Part shown: positions 36,121 to 48,456 of the stretch, one piece after another
Layout of the letters: the number at the start of each line of letters is the position of its first letter
Position numbering within the stretch: position 1 is the stretch's first letter
DNA from: Bryum argenteum
Lineage: Eukaryota > Streptophyta > Bryopsida > Bryales > Bryaceae
Assembly: GCA_037043015.1 (NCBI GenBank)
Contig: CM073321.1
Coordinates: 23,743,001-23,807,000 of the forward strand
DNA: 64,000 bases
Direction of reading: 5' to 3'
Made by a program: the position numbers and the translations under genes
The notes under the pieces: model-generated
What the model was told of the DNA's origin: nothing
What the model saw: the letters and a program-made list of their open reading frames with translations, nothing else
The model's database searches: none

Positions 36121-37657
36121 GCAACCAGTCACTTTCCACTTTGTCAATACCGTAGAAACAGTAGAAGTAACTAGCTTTCAAGTTTGGAGGCATAGTGAGC
36201 TTACATGGGTATTTTCTTTGTTCAATCTTCTATAGAAACTTATAAGGTAAAAACTTATATAACCTTCTATGATAATATTAATTTACATGGTGGAAGTTGT
36301 TAGTAAATCTTATAAATGATATTATACTAGTGAAACTTGAAATTTAGAATCACAATTTTTGAATTTAATACCCCTTTTTACAGATTTTGTGAATACCTCA
36401 TTTATATAAAAACCAAACTCCATGTGTATACTACTTGAGAAAATCCCTTAGTTTATAACAAAGTGAAAAGATCACAATTCACATCACAGACGATAGATTA
36501 CGTGACTAAAATGTGAAATCAAGCAAGAATTTATCATATTAGATCAACTGCAATCTAATTAAACTTAAGCTTTGGATGTGACTTTCATTAAACGAGTTTG
36601 AGCTTAGAACCATAAATGAGGTTTCCATGAACCATAAATAAAGCTTTGATTCTAAACTTTGAGTGAGAATAAATAATCAACTACATAAGTACTAACTTCC
36701 TTTTATTTCATAAAAACACTGTTAGGAAGAAAATTACAATATGAAACCTCTGAAGCCCACAAGCTTGATCTAACGACAAATCTGCCTGACGTTGTGCCTG
36801 AGCAAGAGAGAATTTTTTTGGAGAGATACGTAGTAACAAAGTGATGAATTAGATTGAGAGCAAGTAGAGTGAGCCTTGGAGACAATGCAATTCAACATAT
36901 ATGCTTATGGGATGCATCAAGAGGAGAGGAAGAAGAATTTGTTGAAAAGAGTGAAGACTCTTAAATAGGGGCTTTGTTATAATCACCTCTTATCTAAAAA
37001 AAACTATTTAAAGCTAAATTAGGTAGAGTGGGTAATGGAGGTTATGTGGAAGAGATGGGCGCATTCACGTAAGAAATATGGGAGAGATGGAGGGAATCCA
37101 AATCCACGTGTGCAATTTGTATAATAAAAGGGTGTTCATGAAAAGCGGTGGTTGTAAAGAATGTTGATGGCAATTTTGTATTTGAAGCATTTTGGGAGAT
37201 AAGGAAGTGGTAGGGGCTAGCACTCATAAAATTTATGACTTACAAGTTGCATACACAATTTTTTAGGTGGCTTAGAAAACCATGCACGAGGCTAAAGGGA
37301 GACTCAAGAATTCGTAAATCATCTAAAGAGGACTGTACATGTGTAGAGATTTGAACGCTTGGGCGTTTGAGGGGTTAACGGAGGTCCCTGGTACACTACC
37401 CAACCTCCTCGCACGCTGTATCACCCTGCGAAATTGGCTGTTGCAGGATCATGCGATCAATTCGATCAGTGTCAGGACACCATGACGCACCTTTGATTCT
37501 GAGTTTAAAGGCAGTCCGAGCACCGACAGATCCTTACGTTTAGGATTTTAGTACTTCGTTTGGTAGGTTGGGGTTGCTACACAATCCGGCACGCGGTAGA
37601 TGATATGTGGAGCTGCTGTCCTTGGGAGCTCTTCTAGTAGGATTGCGACTGGCAGTC
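36121..37657. other. Intergenic region upstream of the NAD+ carrier gene
   Basis: About 1.5 kb without a gene. It contains the promoter and 5' UTR of the downstream gene. I see no convincing TATA box next to the start, but the last 300 bp are markedly more GC-rich than the AT-rich DNA further up. On the minus strand a 'ccctatttaagag' TATA-like box at about 36,960-36,975, followed by pyrimidine-rich sequence, could be an LTR-type or gene promoter pointing left, with no recognisable product. Confidence 0.5.
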
Positions 37658-40463
37658 ATGCCGGAGGAGCAGCGATCCAAGATTTTCAATGCTGCGGCTG
37701 GCGCTGGCGCCGGTGAGTGACCGCGTATTTATTCTTTCCTTTCTTTCTGTTTTCTTTTGAGAAAAATCATTTGGCTCGTAATTCGAGAGACCTAGTTATC
37801 CATTATTTAATATAATTAATCGTAGCTGATCACTCTGGTTCGAATGTCACGTACTTTAGGTTGAATACTTGACTTTTGCATGTTTCGCACTTGGATTCAA
37901 ACTTACGTTTTTCCAGAACTGACAGAGAATTTTTCCACTTAAATTTTACATTAGTTTATGGGGATCCTTGAGAATCAACAATATCGGAGTTGATTCTATG
38001 GTATCCAGAAATCATTCGTGAATTGACAGCTTGAGCATAATATCTGGCTGGGAACATAGGTTCAGTTGCGAGGACGTGGGCTCTCTAACAGGGAAATAAG
38101 GTTCAAATTGAATTTCTGCTTCTATGAAATGCGTGGGGATGAATGCAGGAGCTGTTGCTGCTACCTTTGTATGTCCCCTCGATGTGGTAAAGACTCGGTT
38201 ACAGGTCTATCGGCCGGTCATGAAAACCGAAGGTGCCCTTAAAGGTAGTGCTTGCTTCTTATTTCTTAAAAGTTGATGTTAGTAACTGAAGTTGTAAATT
38301 AGTCCATAATGTTAACACCCTATTTGTCAGAGAATATCATCAGAGTGTTGTGTGCCTCCTTATTTTGAAAAGCTTATCTTGCATCAAGATTTAAGTGTTG
38401 GGTTGAACTTGACGAGGCGGGAGTGGATCGAAGCTTTCTGCAGTGAGGTTTATTGACATGGTTGATCCTCAAAATTAGTCGCATGCATCTAGGCGTACTG
38501 AATCACTTAATGTGGATTTGCCGCAGGTGGAATAATAATTGGAAGCTTGTCTCAGATTTTTAGGGATGAGGGTGTCAGAGGTCTGTATCGTGGTCTATCT
38601 CCTACTATGGTGGCTCTGCTTCCGAATTGGGCGGTCTCTCCTCCCTCCCCCCTCTTTCTCGCTCCTCACTCTCCCCTCGCTCTCATCCTCTATGCAATTG
38701 TATACTGGGATGGTCATGTTATGATGTAGGGTGTTTGTATCCTTGCTGCTATTTAATAGACATAACAGGAAATCATGTTCATGCAGGTTTATTTTACAGT
38801 ATACGAGCAACTGAAAAGGATACTGCAAAGTGATCAGGACGTTGGTGGGTCAAATTTGTTATCGATGTCTATCTGGTTATGGCTTCGTTGTTTGTCTGGT
38901 TATTCCTATCTGTCGAGTCAATGGTAGTTTGAGGCATGGAACTCTGGAAATGGCTTGCTGTATTGTCTCTCACATGGTCAGTTGGCGCCTGCAGCTCACT
39001 TCAGTCATCACAGGATGACCCTAGGTGCCAATGTTGCGGCGGCTGCTGGAGCTGGGACAGCCACTATCCTAGTTACGAATCCTCTGTGGGTAGTGAAAAC
39101 CCGGTTGCAGGTGAGCTCATTTTTTCAGTTTCGTCTGGTCTTATTTGTGTTGACCAGAACAACTGCGGCGAATGTAATCGATTGCTACAGAGACTTGATA
39201 ATGTTTTTCAACTTGGTAAGACACAGAATGAAAGTGCGCCTTGTGGATTATTGCTACGTCTGAATTTGGGAACGTTGGGTTGTGTGCAGACACAGCGACT
39301 CAGAACAGATATAGTGCCTTACAAGAGCACCTTTTCTGCTCTTAATCGCATTTTGGCTGAGGAGGGCGTCAGAGGACTGTACAGGTGCCAAATCCATGCT
39401 TTCTAAGCATTTTAACAATCCAAGTTTCGTAAATCTTAATATCCTCAGATATTTTCCTCAGGTCATTTAATCATATTATCCTTCTTCTAATAAGACTTAG
39501 CAGACGAAAATGGAACATAATGCATTTGAATTTATGCCAAGGTTCTCTTTTGTTTTCGTTTTGCATCATTCATTTATTGGTGTTCTTTTGTAGACATTAG
39601 TAGCTGTAATTACGTGCTGTTTGTTTTGAGCAGTGGACTGGTGCCAGCCTTGGCAGGAATTAGCCATGTGGCGATACAATTTCCTGTTTATGAGTATATG
39701 AAAGATTATTTCGCTGAGAAAGGTACGTCAATAATTACTCATCAGGGAACATAAACTTCAACTAGAGACTGATCGTATGACATTATCGACATTGTTCATG
39801 TAACAGGAGTTTTATGATTAGTAGATTCAGTATACGATCTTTACATTGTCTAAGAGCTTCTGCCTTACCTCTAACCAAGCTAGCTTACTTTGTAGATGGG
39901 ACATCTGTAGATTCATTGAGTACGCGTAACGTAGCGATTGCATCGTCACTTTCGAAAGTAATGGCTTCCACGCTTACCTACCCCCATGAGGTGCTGCTTC
40001 CTACCTTGTATATTGTATTGGTCTCATCGATTTTGTCGTGACGAAACGTGGTCAGGCCCTACTTTTCTCATCATCACAGATAATATTGATCAGTTTTTTG
40101 GTAGTTGTGTTCGTAACTCTTTTTATATGGTGACAGGTTGTTCGGTCTAGGCTTCAAGAACAAGGCCGCTCGAAGGGGGTGCAAAGTAGGTACACGGGGG
40201 TTGTGGATTGCATCCGGAAAATATCGATTGCGGAAGGAGTTGCAGGATTTTACCGAGGGTGTGCAACCAACCTGATGCGAACCACTCCTGCAGCTGTCAT
40301 AACCTTTACTAGCTTTGAGCTTATTTTGAGACAGCTTCATGTCATGTTCCCGGCCAAGCATCAGCCAGGTCTAGGGATTACAGAGAATAGAATTGAGCAG
40401 GGTACTCGTGTTAAAGACGCATTGGTAGCACCGGGTCATCTTCGTGATCCTGGTGCTTCCTAG
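37658..40463 (+). CDS. NDT1: Mitochondrial-carrier-family NAD+ transporter (NDT1/NDT2 type)
   Basis: Nine exons (37,658-37,712; 38,149-38,244; 38,527-38,633; 38,787-38,844; 38,995-39,110; 39,290-39,384; 39,634-39,722; 39,896-39,990; 40,137-40,463), all with GT-AG introns, give 345 residues without a break. Three carrier repeats of about 100 residues show the signatures PLDVVKTR (28-35), PLWVVKTR (135-142) and PHEVVRSR (235-242). The Trp in the second is characteristic of the NAD+/FAD/folate carrier branch. '[20 protein letters not shown]', '[17 protein letters not shown]' and '[20 protein letters not shown]' closely follow Arabidopsis NDT1/NDT2, which import NAD+ across the inner mitochondrial membrane in exchange for ADP/AMP-type nucleotides. 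The chosen ATG is the first after an in-frame stop near 37,600. The C-terminus is about 25 residues longer than in Arabidopsis. NDT1 and NDT2 cannot be told apart here. It is the only clearly intact host gene in the window. Confidence 0.95.
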
Positions 40464-42748
40464 ACAAGTTTCTTGTGAATTCTGAAGGGTTGTCGCCATA
40501 CTAACCTCGATTTTGGCTTTGAAGTAACACGACATTTTGAGCTAGGGTCGATAAGCCTGGTCTAGATAGATCGATAAGCGAATTGTCTGGGCCTTGAGTT
40601 GCCCTACGTTCAGGTGAAGTATCCAGGTAGGGGTTCATACGTACCTCAATAGTTCATTACCTGACGGTTGCCATTAGCTCTTTCCATGCGGATGTATGAA
40701 GCACCATTGAAACCGTGATTTCAGGTAATTCTTTAGAGCTCAATGAAGCACGTTGATGGGTACCTGCCCTTGAAAATATGTTTTTATCTGGGTATATTGT
40801 CAATTCGTGGTTTATATTGATGGTGAATGATATCATTGTTCTCTATTGAGTTGACAAAATAGTCATTACCTTGAGCAGGACCTCGAGCATTTATTCTTGG
40901 GACGAAGATATCTTTGTTTTCAATCTAGTTGGAAAGGCTATTCGGGAAATCTTGAGCAATTATCTTTGCAACCCTTCAGAATTCACAAGGAACTTGTCTA
41001 AGAAGCCCCCCATCAGGAAACTGGGACGAAGGAAGAGCCATATATTCCCATTTCACCTGAACTGAACCTGTATGAAAACCATGCATTTGTCCTACACTGG
41101 TGGGACAACAAACAACCCAATCGAATTCATACGAATCAACCCATTCGGATTCATACGAATCAACCCATTCGAATTCATATGATACAACCCAATCGAACTC
41201 ATATGAATGAACCCAATGGAATTCGTATGGAATCCTTTTCAGTGAGGGTTGTAAGGGAATTATTCTTTGTAAGGTAGAGGCACCCATTCTCGACCGGCGA
41301 CCAATACCCGATCAAGCCCAATTCCTAGATTTTGAAAGAACACATGTACCTCATTTGTATATTTGAGCATGTGATCGACTTTAGGTTCCAAGCAACTTTT
41401 CACTTTAAACAATTATAACTATTTGAATAATGCAAATAAAATCACGAAACTTTTTGCATTCAACAAGAACCTTATGTTTGCACACATGAAAAATTCTAAA
41501 AAAATTATATACCTTAATATCATGTGCTAAAATCCTTAAGTGGTCGGTTATAGGTGCCTCTACCTTAGCATAACTACATTGAAATTGTACCATTGCCAAG
41601 TTTTTCCTAATTCTGAAGAAATTTATTCCAATATGTTTTCGATAAAGAAAATTGACACACACAATCGTTTCAGAATAGGAGTGATATTAATACAGAAAGT
41701 ACTACAAGAAATATTTGTTCACATTTGGTCTTCTTGTGAATTGCAAGAGCTCCGACATTCGTGAAACCCTCTGCTTTGCATGTGCCACATTTCAACTTAC
41801 CCACAATGAAACCTAATGTAACCATGATTTGCGGTCTTTCTATCATTATGTTTTATAATTTTTTGATTTTCAGTAGAATATTTTCCATCAACCCAATATA
41901 TGAACTCGCCACACTGAAAGTACTTTATTTTCAACTAGATTTTAAAATGTTAATGTAATCTAGATTGATAACAAGAAAACTAAAATGATTGATAACTCAC
42001 TTTTGAAATGCCTTCGAGAAAAAGATGACAAAATTAGGGAGAGCGAGTGAGTACACAAGCTTACAAAAGTTGACAGACCAAGTAATTAAAGTACTCATGA
42101 ATAATGAAATTATATAAAAGAAGAACAAAAGAGCTTACATGTTGTATAGTATATTGTAAACCCTTGTTTGTAAACCCTTTGTTTGTAAACTCTTTCTTCA
42201 TAAATTCTCTCAATACTTTTACTTTGTACAATGAAAAGACAATAAAAAGTAAAAGTTAGAAAACGACACAAGAATATATTAAGTTGAACTTCTATAGATC
42301 CAGAAAGGAAAAAAGAAGGTTTTAGCGAGAGGGGCCATCATGGTGACCAAATAGAGCAAAATTACAAAGTTTTGCCTCTAAAACAAAGACATTGTAGAAA
42401 GAAGAATCTCCAGCAGCTGCAAGACGAGGTAAACCCAATTGCTACTTATTAGAGTTTTGAGTCTGCATTTCTTTGACGTGAGTTTTAGTTTCACAATCTG
42501 TGGAGAGCTACTTATTAAGTATGAACTTCAAGTAAACTCAGACACAAGTTAGAGACCCAACTTTAGACGAAGTAAAAAAACACTATCAATGAACTGCCAA
42601 AAATTTGACATCGCGTATCACAATTGATCGCCAATCAATCCTTCCGCAATCGGTTCTCGGTTTTGATCGCCGGTACTAGGTAGGAGTCTACTTTGCGTAA
42701 CTACCTAATATTATCAGGGAGCAAAGCGAATGGAAGGAACAACAACTT
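40464..42748. other. 3' flank of the carrier gene and AT-rich spacer
   Basis: It includes the 3' UTR of the carrier gene, followed by 2 kb without a recognisable gene. Repeated short reading frames around 41,400-41,960 have no motif. One minisatellite is listed separately. Confidence 0.6.
41106..41230 (+). repeat. About 25-bp minisatellite, five units
   Basis: Five diverged units of the form 'acccattcgaattcatacgaatca', downstream of the carrier gene. Each contains EcoRI-like GAATTC or variants and is partly self-complementary ('attcatacgaat'). Confidence 0.85.
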
Positions 42749-43498
42749 ATGGAGAACGCCCTTCTTTTTGTGGATCCGGTTTTGAAGTCAAAAGAGGAGG
42801 ATCCGGATCGGGAGGTTGTCGACCTGGAGGGGTCACCGGAAATAGCCAAGAAGACCCACAAGACCAAGAAGGCAAAGAAGACCGACCCGAATCAAGCCGG
42901 TCTTAGCAGTGCACCCGAGGTACCTACGACATGGTCAAGCCGAGCCACCGGGGCGACTTCCTCGTTCTTTCCGGCTTAGGAAGAAGATAAAGATGAAGAA
43001 AAAGAAGAAGAAGAGGAAGAGCAGGAACAAGTACGCGAGGAGGAACCAAATAGAGGGCAGGAAGAGGAAGAAGAGGAGGAAGAGAAGTCCACAACCCTAC
43101 TCCGGAGGACCATGGCGCAGTAGTGGAGAACGGAAGAGGTGGCCGAGGTTGGTAGGGATGAATCCGAGAAATATGGTAATTAAGAGGAGGACGAACAAGA
43201 TCGGAACAAATCCGATTGGGCAACACCTTCCAAACCCAGACCTAATGGCGGTAAGTCCAGAAGGAAGTTACGCCACGCCTTGGTAGGGTACGGATCCGGT
43301 CTCTCACAAGATCGGTGGCAGCACCCGGATCCCTGTCAACACCATCACCGGCTCAGCCCTCCGATCATGCATGCAGGAGGGAGAGTACCCTATTTGAAGG
43401 TGGAGGTCAAGAGGAAGTGGAGGCAGGTCATTAGTGAGTCAGCTGATCCAAAAGAGACAAGTGGAGAGGAAGCCTACCTGGACCGTGCCATAACGTAG
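42749..43498 (+). pseudogene. Acidic, Glu/Lys-rich reading region, unrecognised
   Basis: Reading begins with 'MENALLFVDPVLKSKEED' and a basic patch ('KKTHKTKKAKK'), continues into a Glu-run region, and ends in a short segment with 'VEVKRKWRQVIS'. At least three interruptions occur, and the codon content is GC-richer than the surroundings. It could be a decayed retroelement gag or a decayed gene. No domain is recognised. Confidence 0.3.
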
Positions 43499-44834
43499 GA
43501 TCCGGAGTTAACCACGGTAGGTGCTCGTGCCCCGAGAGCCGCCCCGACAGGGGTTCACAAAGGAACCCTAAGCCAACAATGAGTTAATCTAGTATTCACT
43601 CGTTGTCAACCTCGCTGCCAACGCTGACGAATATTGGTTCCCGTACGGTTCCCCCGAGTGCTTCCCAACTAAGTCTCTACCCCTTCCCTCTTCTGTTATA
43701 CGAAAGCACTCTAAGTTGCCTAAAAAATACGTACATTGGTTGACTTGAGTAGGCTCACAAAGCACTTCCATATTCATCCGGCTAACAACCTACTTGGTGA
43801 GTAAAGCTAAACCGGATTCAGACCTCCTGGATGGGATGTCTGGGTGAGGACCCTTGACTCGGATAATCACCTAGCTCTAGTAATCGGATAATATACGGAG
43901 TGACCTCATTGAAATCTCGCGGACTAAGTGGTAGAAATGTGCTCACCGTCATCTGGATAGCGAGTTGTTATACCAAGCTAGGGAGAGAACCAGACGACCG
44001 CTTTAGTGACCTACTATTGTGCACCGCAAACCGGATAGTAGAAGTGGTTGTAATGGAAGAACTCCGAATATAGAAAAGTAAAGAATGAGAGAGACATTAG
44101 GTGAAACTTCAATCACCCAAGTTATTCGATAAAGAGTGAAGTAATTCCGCACTCTACAAAGTAACATGAAAGATCCTTCTGACGATCCACGGATGTACAA
44201 CTAATCATTGACAACTACCATAGTAGGGTCTATCCGGTTGCAGCTACAGGTCTTTGTGGAAAAATCGGATCTGGAGTTGTCTTGATCATTGTGGGATTGG
44301 GGTTTGTGACAACTGGGTTAATACAATACGGGAGTGGATTTTTGAGGTTGACCGGTTGTTATAGTCCTAAGTAAGGTGCTTGTTGTAGTGGTGAACTGGT
44401 GTCCTACAACTGGAAGAGACCTACATTTTACTTCACAGAATCTCCGAAGAACGTTATCGAGAAGGTGGTCCCTTTTGCTAGTCATTAACTTATTATTACG
44501 GAAATGGGATATTTTTGGGCCTACTTTGATTGGTAACCCACGACATTTGATGTTAGTTCAATAATCAATGATATGGACGTTATACTAACCTTTCTTATAG
44601 ATGGGCCTCATTATTGGTCATTAAGGTGTCTACTGTGATAAATTACTGTAGTTGGCATGACAAGACTAATAATTGATCACTTCTATTGTGGAAGGATTTT
44701 ACCAAATTTATGGAGTAAGTTGAATCTTTTGCATAATAAACCATTATTATCAAGTAGCTTACTATATGCAATCGCATTTTATACCATTACCCCATGGATA
44801 TAAAAACATAAGCCTCGAATTAAATTTTGTAAAT

Positions 44835-44839
<5 letters not shown>
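43499..44839. other. Spacer, no gene seen
   Basis: About 1.3 kb of mixed composition without a long frame. The GC-richer first half (to about 44,350) continues the composition of the acidic reading region and may belong to the same decayed element. Confidence 0.5.

Positions 44840-44929
<90 letters not shown>
44840..44929 (+). repeat. (AT)n microsatellite, about 45 repeats
   Basis: An uninterrupted AT dinucleotide run of about 90 bp. The copy number in the assembly may be inaccurate, since such tracts slip in sequencing. Confidence 0.95.
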
Positions 44930-44933
<4 letters not shown>

Positions 44934-44970
44934 CTATGAATAGTCCAAAGAAACTAAAAATAAAAAAATG

Positions 44971-45740
44971 CTACATTAAATAGTAATCATCATCAAGTGC
45001 CTCCTCATTTAGATCCAAAGGACCAGAATCTCCAATAAGTGTGATACGAGATATCTCTTAATGATATTTGCGAACATCTTCTTGAACTGCTTTGGTTCTT
45101 GTCCGATGCAACCTCCAATCTCCGTCTTGTAAAAGTTCATCTTTTAATGCAGTATTCATCTGTACATACATGTTGTATATTAGTATTACAAGTATAAATA
45201 GTTATTTATTTTATAAGTCAAAATAAATGTTAAATAAAAGAAATGCACAATACTAATCACACAAATAAACAAAGCCAATCGGTTAGGCAATAACTCTCAT
45301 TCACTATTGAATCAATAATGTAATCTAAATTTGTACCGCAAGATTGTTCCATGTATTGCATGTGATGCAAATGAATTAGTATCGTTAAATTGCCAATTTT
45401 CCTCTGCAAAGGCATATAAAAGTAAAATAATCAAGTTAATTAACACATTACAAATAGTATTGAAAGAGCGATCAAATTATAAGATAAATACTTGAAAAGA
45501 GATTTAAACACAATTTTCTTTGTATACTCTTACATAATCCAAGAACTTTCTTTTTTTGAAGGGCCTGACCCACCCTTGCTTTTTAAACGGCAAAAACTGA
45601 ACGAGTCGATTGACAAATTCATCCACCCTCGTGGTAACGATAGGAGACAAACATAGGAACCGGGACTCATAGGAGGCTTTGCGAAGCTTAAAGACATTGA
45701 TTGAGGCATATCTATTTTTTGGAGATGGAAGACAACGCAC
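44971..45740 (-). pseudogene. Three-exon 3' remnant of an unknown gene
   Basis: Three minus-strand coding blocks have plausible splice borders: about 45,740-45,512 ('VTTRVDEFVNRLVQFLPFKK', 'KRKFLDYVRVYKENC'), about 45,403-45,262 ('RKIGNLTILIHLHHMQYM', 'NLDYIIDSIVNESYCL') and 45,159-44,971 ('ALKDELLQDGDWRLHRT', ending 'EEALDDDYYLM' and a stop). At least one in-frame stop lies in the last block. The composition is that of an ordinary globular protein with an acidic C-terminus. I do not recognise the family. The 5' part is not found upstream, where repeats begin. Confidence 0.4.
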
Positions 45741-45879
45741 CTTTCAACAAGGAGGTCTTGCAATAGCAGGAGCTGGAGCAACAACAAGAATTCAAAGAAG
45801 AGGACTATCAAGGAGAGATGATGACGTTGAATTAGCAACTTGCTGCTTTCCAACAAGCTCAAAAGCAATTGGCAGGTCC

Positions 45880-46005
45880 ATCTTTGTCACAGATGATGCT
45901 GCATTCTTTGCATCAACAATAGTCTTGGTCACAAATGGTCTTCGTCACAGATGATGCCGCAATGATGTTCTTCGTCACAGATGATGCCGCAAAGATGAAG
46001 CTCTC
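45880..46005 (+). repeat. Short tandem repeat 'ttcgtcacagatgatgc'
   Basis: Three to four copies of 'ttcgtcacagatgatgccgc', spaced about 30-55 bp, immediately left of foldback element 2. Confidence 0.75.
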
Positions 46006-46009
46006 GCCC

Positions 46010-47700
46010 CTTGTAGACCGCTAGTCGTCCTAGGTGGACCGCCAGTCTATCTAAGTGGACCGCCGGTCTAAGTGGACGGCTAATCTACTTAGGTGGACTG
46101 CGGGTCGCCCAATGTGGACCGCCAGTCGCTCTATCCCTCACTGGGGTTCCAGTGAGAGCAGGGCGGGTGTGGGGGGGGGGGGAGAAATGAGAGGGGAAGA
46201 GAAGAGGGGAGGGGAGGGAAGTGGAAGGGAGTGGAGCGAAGAGGGAAGAGAAGGAGAGAAGATTCCAACCACTCCGGGTATTTGTGGAATGGGCAAATTT
46301 AAACATTCTCCTATAATATCCAGAAGTTTAAAATCCCAGTTTTTGTAGGAGAATGTTTGTTCTTGCTCATTCCACAAATATCCGGAGTGTTTGGAGAAGG
46401 AGAGAAGGTGGGGAGAAACAAGGAGAGGAGGATCCAACACTCCCTACTTTCAACTTTTAATTCCCCCTCTCATTCGAATTTGAGCCACCTCATTCGACTT
46501 CTTCCTCTCATTCAAAATTAAGCATCTTAGAATCATCTCACTTCCCAATACTAAATTAGAATATATTTTTGCATCTTCTAATGTATACAAGTTTTTTAAC
46601 TTACTCCCCAATATTATATTACGAATATATTTTTGCATCCTAGAATGTATACATATTTTTAATCTAACTCCTCAATACTAAATTAAAATAAATTTTTGCA
46701 TCCTAGAATATATACAAATGTTTGATCTTACTCCTCGATACTAAATAAGAATATATTTTTGCATCTTAAAATGAATACGAATATTTATTCTTACTTCCCA
46801 ATACTATATTAGAATATATTTCTGCATCTCAAATAGATACGAATATTTGATATTACTTCCCAATACTACATTATGAATATATTGTGGTATGCGGTAGCTC
46901 AATTTTGAATAAGAGGGGATTGGGATGTGGTGGTTCGAAGTTGAATAAGAGGGGGAATTGAAAGTTGAAAGTAGGGAGCCTTTGGTCCTCCTCTCCTTGT
47001 TTCTCCCCACTCCCTCTCCCCTTCTCCAACCACTTTTTAAACTCCCGGATATTGTAGGAGAATGTTTAAAATTGCCCATTCCACAAATACCTGGAGAAGT
47101 TGGCATCTTCTCTCCTTCGCTTCCCTCTTTGCTCCTCTCCATTCCGCTATCGTCTCCTCCCCTCCTCTCTCCCCTCTCTTCTCTTCCTCCTCCTACACCT
47201 GCTCTGCTCCTCCTAGAACCCTAATCAGCGATAGGGCGACTAGCGGTCCACATAGGGTCACCGGCGGTCCACCTAGGGCAACCAGCGGTCCACTTTGGGC
47301 GAGCGGCGGTTTACCTATGTAGACCAACGGTCCACGTATGGCGAGCGGTGGTCCACCTTGGGCAACCGGCGGTCCACCCACGGCGATTGGCGGTCTACTT
47401 AGGTAGACTAGCGGTCCATCTAAGGCGACCCGCGGTCCACCTACGGAGACCGGCGGTCTACCTAGGACGAGACCGTGAGAGATAGGGCGACCGACGGTCT
47501 ACCTAAGGCAAGTGCGTGAAGGATAGGGCGACAATGTGAGAGTAAGGGCGACCGACAATATACCTCGCGTGAACATCGATCGCCTAGGACGACCATCGAT
47601 CGCCTCGGGCGACCACCAGTCGCCTAGGCAAGGTGGCCTAGGGCGACTGTTGGTCGTCTTTTGGCGCTCGCCCACCCGCGGTTGCCTGATGTGACCAATA
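46010..47700. mobile_element. Foldback element 2, related to element 1
   Basis: A second inverted-repeat structure with its centre near 46,680. The left arm has 'aggtggaccgccggtc' repeats (46,013-46,135), a purine-rich block, then 'aacattctcctataatatcc' (about 46,301). These face 'ggatattgtaggagaatgtt' (about 47,048), a pyrimidine-rich block, and 22-24-bp 'gaccggcggtccacc' repeats (47,225-47,700). It shares with foldback element 1 the 'acattctccca(c/t)aatat' block and the 'gaataagaggggaattggg' repeat, so the two are one family with different outer repeats. No gene and no clear target duplication are seen. Confidence 0.7.
46545..46870 (+). repeat. About 62-bp AT-rich tandem repeat in the foldback loop
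   Basis: Five to six diverged units built on 'tagaatatatttttgcatc' followed by 'aatgtatac' and 'ttactcccaatacta', in the central unpaired region of foldback element 2. Confidence 0.8.
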
Positions 47701-48451
47701 TTTCTTTGTCCATGTCATTTTTGACACTTTGCTACATATGAAAAGAACTTTTATCTCAATGTCAAAATATAAAACTTTCAATGTTTTTTTACTATGCAAT
47801 TTCTAATATGGTCGACATTCCTGTTGAATTGGACGTAAGATAGACATGTTGAATACAGACAATTTTGACAGACATTCCAAAAAGTGTCTCACATAAGACA
47901 AGCGTGGTTTAGGGTTTAGGGCGCGCGCCTCAATAGAGCGGGTGTGAAGGCAGGCCGGTTCCTGTTTAATTGCATCATTGAAGTTGCTGCATTGAGTGTT
48001 GTGTCTGCACGTAAGACTTCTTTGTTGTTATTGTGGCTCACAAAGTGCGTTGTACTTTTGCTTGGGCGTTTAAACTCGCTTGATGATTTTCACGATATGT
48101 TGTTACGCACGTTTTTTGCCTATGTCAATTTTGTAGATTCAATGCGAGCAACTTCAACTTTTGGATGCACAAATATTAATTTACTATTGGAAAAATTCTA
48201 TTGTTTGTTTAGAAGTTTTGGATAATGTTTCTTGAACGAACGCATTGTCATCCCCTCATTTTTTGACTGTCAGACGAACTTCGGGTTCTTCAAAATCCAT
48301 CTTTAGTTTTGGTGTAAATGGCGTGCACTACGTGGTAAGAATAGGGATTAGGTTTCATCGTGTATGAGTGTCATTCGGTACAACGCAGGGATTTATGTGG
48401 CATTCGTTGAATTGGTTAGTTGTCAAGGTATGCACTAAAGCTTGTGCGATC
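47701..48451. other. Spacer left of the tandem array, no gene seen
   Basis: No motif or splice-consistent coding is visible. A 93-codon plus-strand frame (47,944-48,225) has no recognisable domain. The unique sequence ends exactly where the first tandem unit starts. Confidence 0.5.
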
Positions 48452-48456
48452 ACAAT

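Noticed and set aside
38539-38833. Several short plus-strand frames reading through the third intron of the carrier gene
   Set aside because: They read through the pyrimidine-rich intron; the spliced model matches NDT-type carriers exactly.
46085-47224. Pro/Ser/Leu-rich frames of 70-112 codons on both strands
   Set aside because: They come from purine- and pyrimidine-rich arms of foldback element 2, with mirror frames in the inverted copy.
47905-47924. 'tttagggtttaggg', plant telomere-like repeat
   Set aside because: Only two units; too short to call an interstitial telomere.
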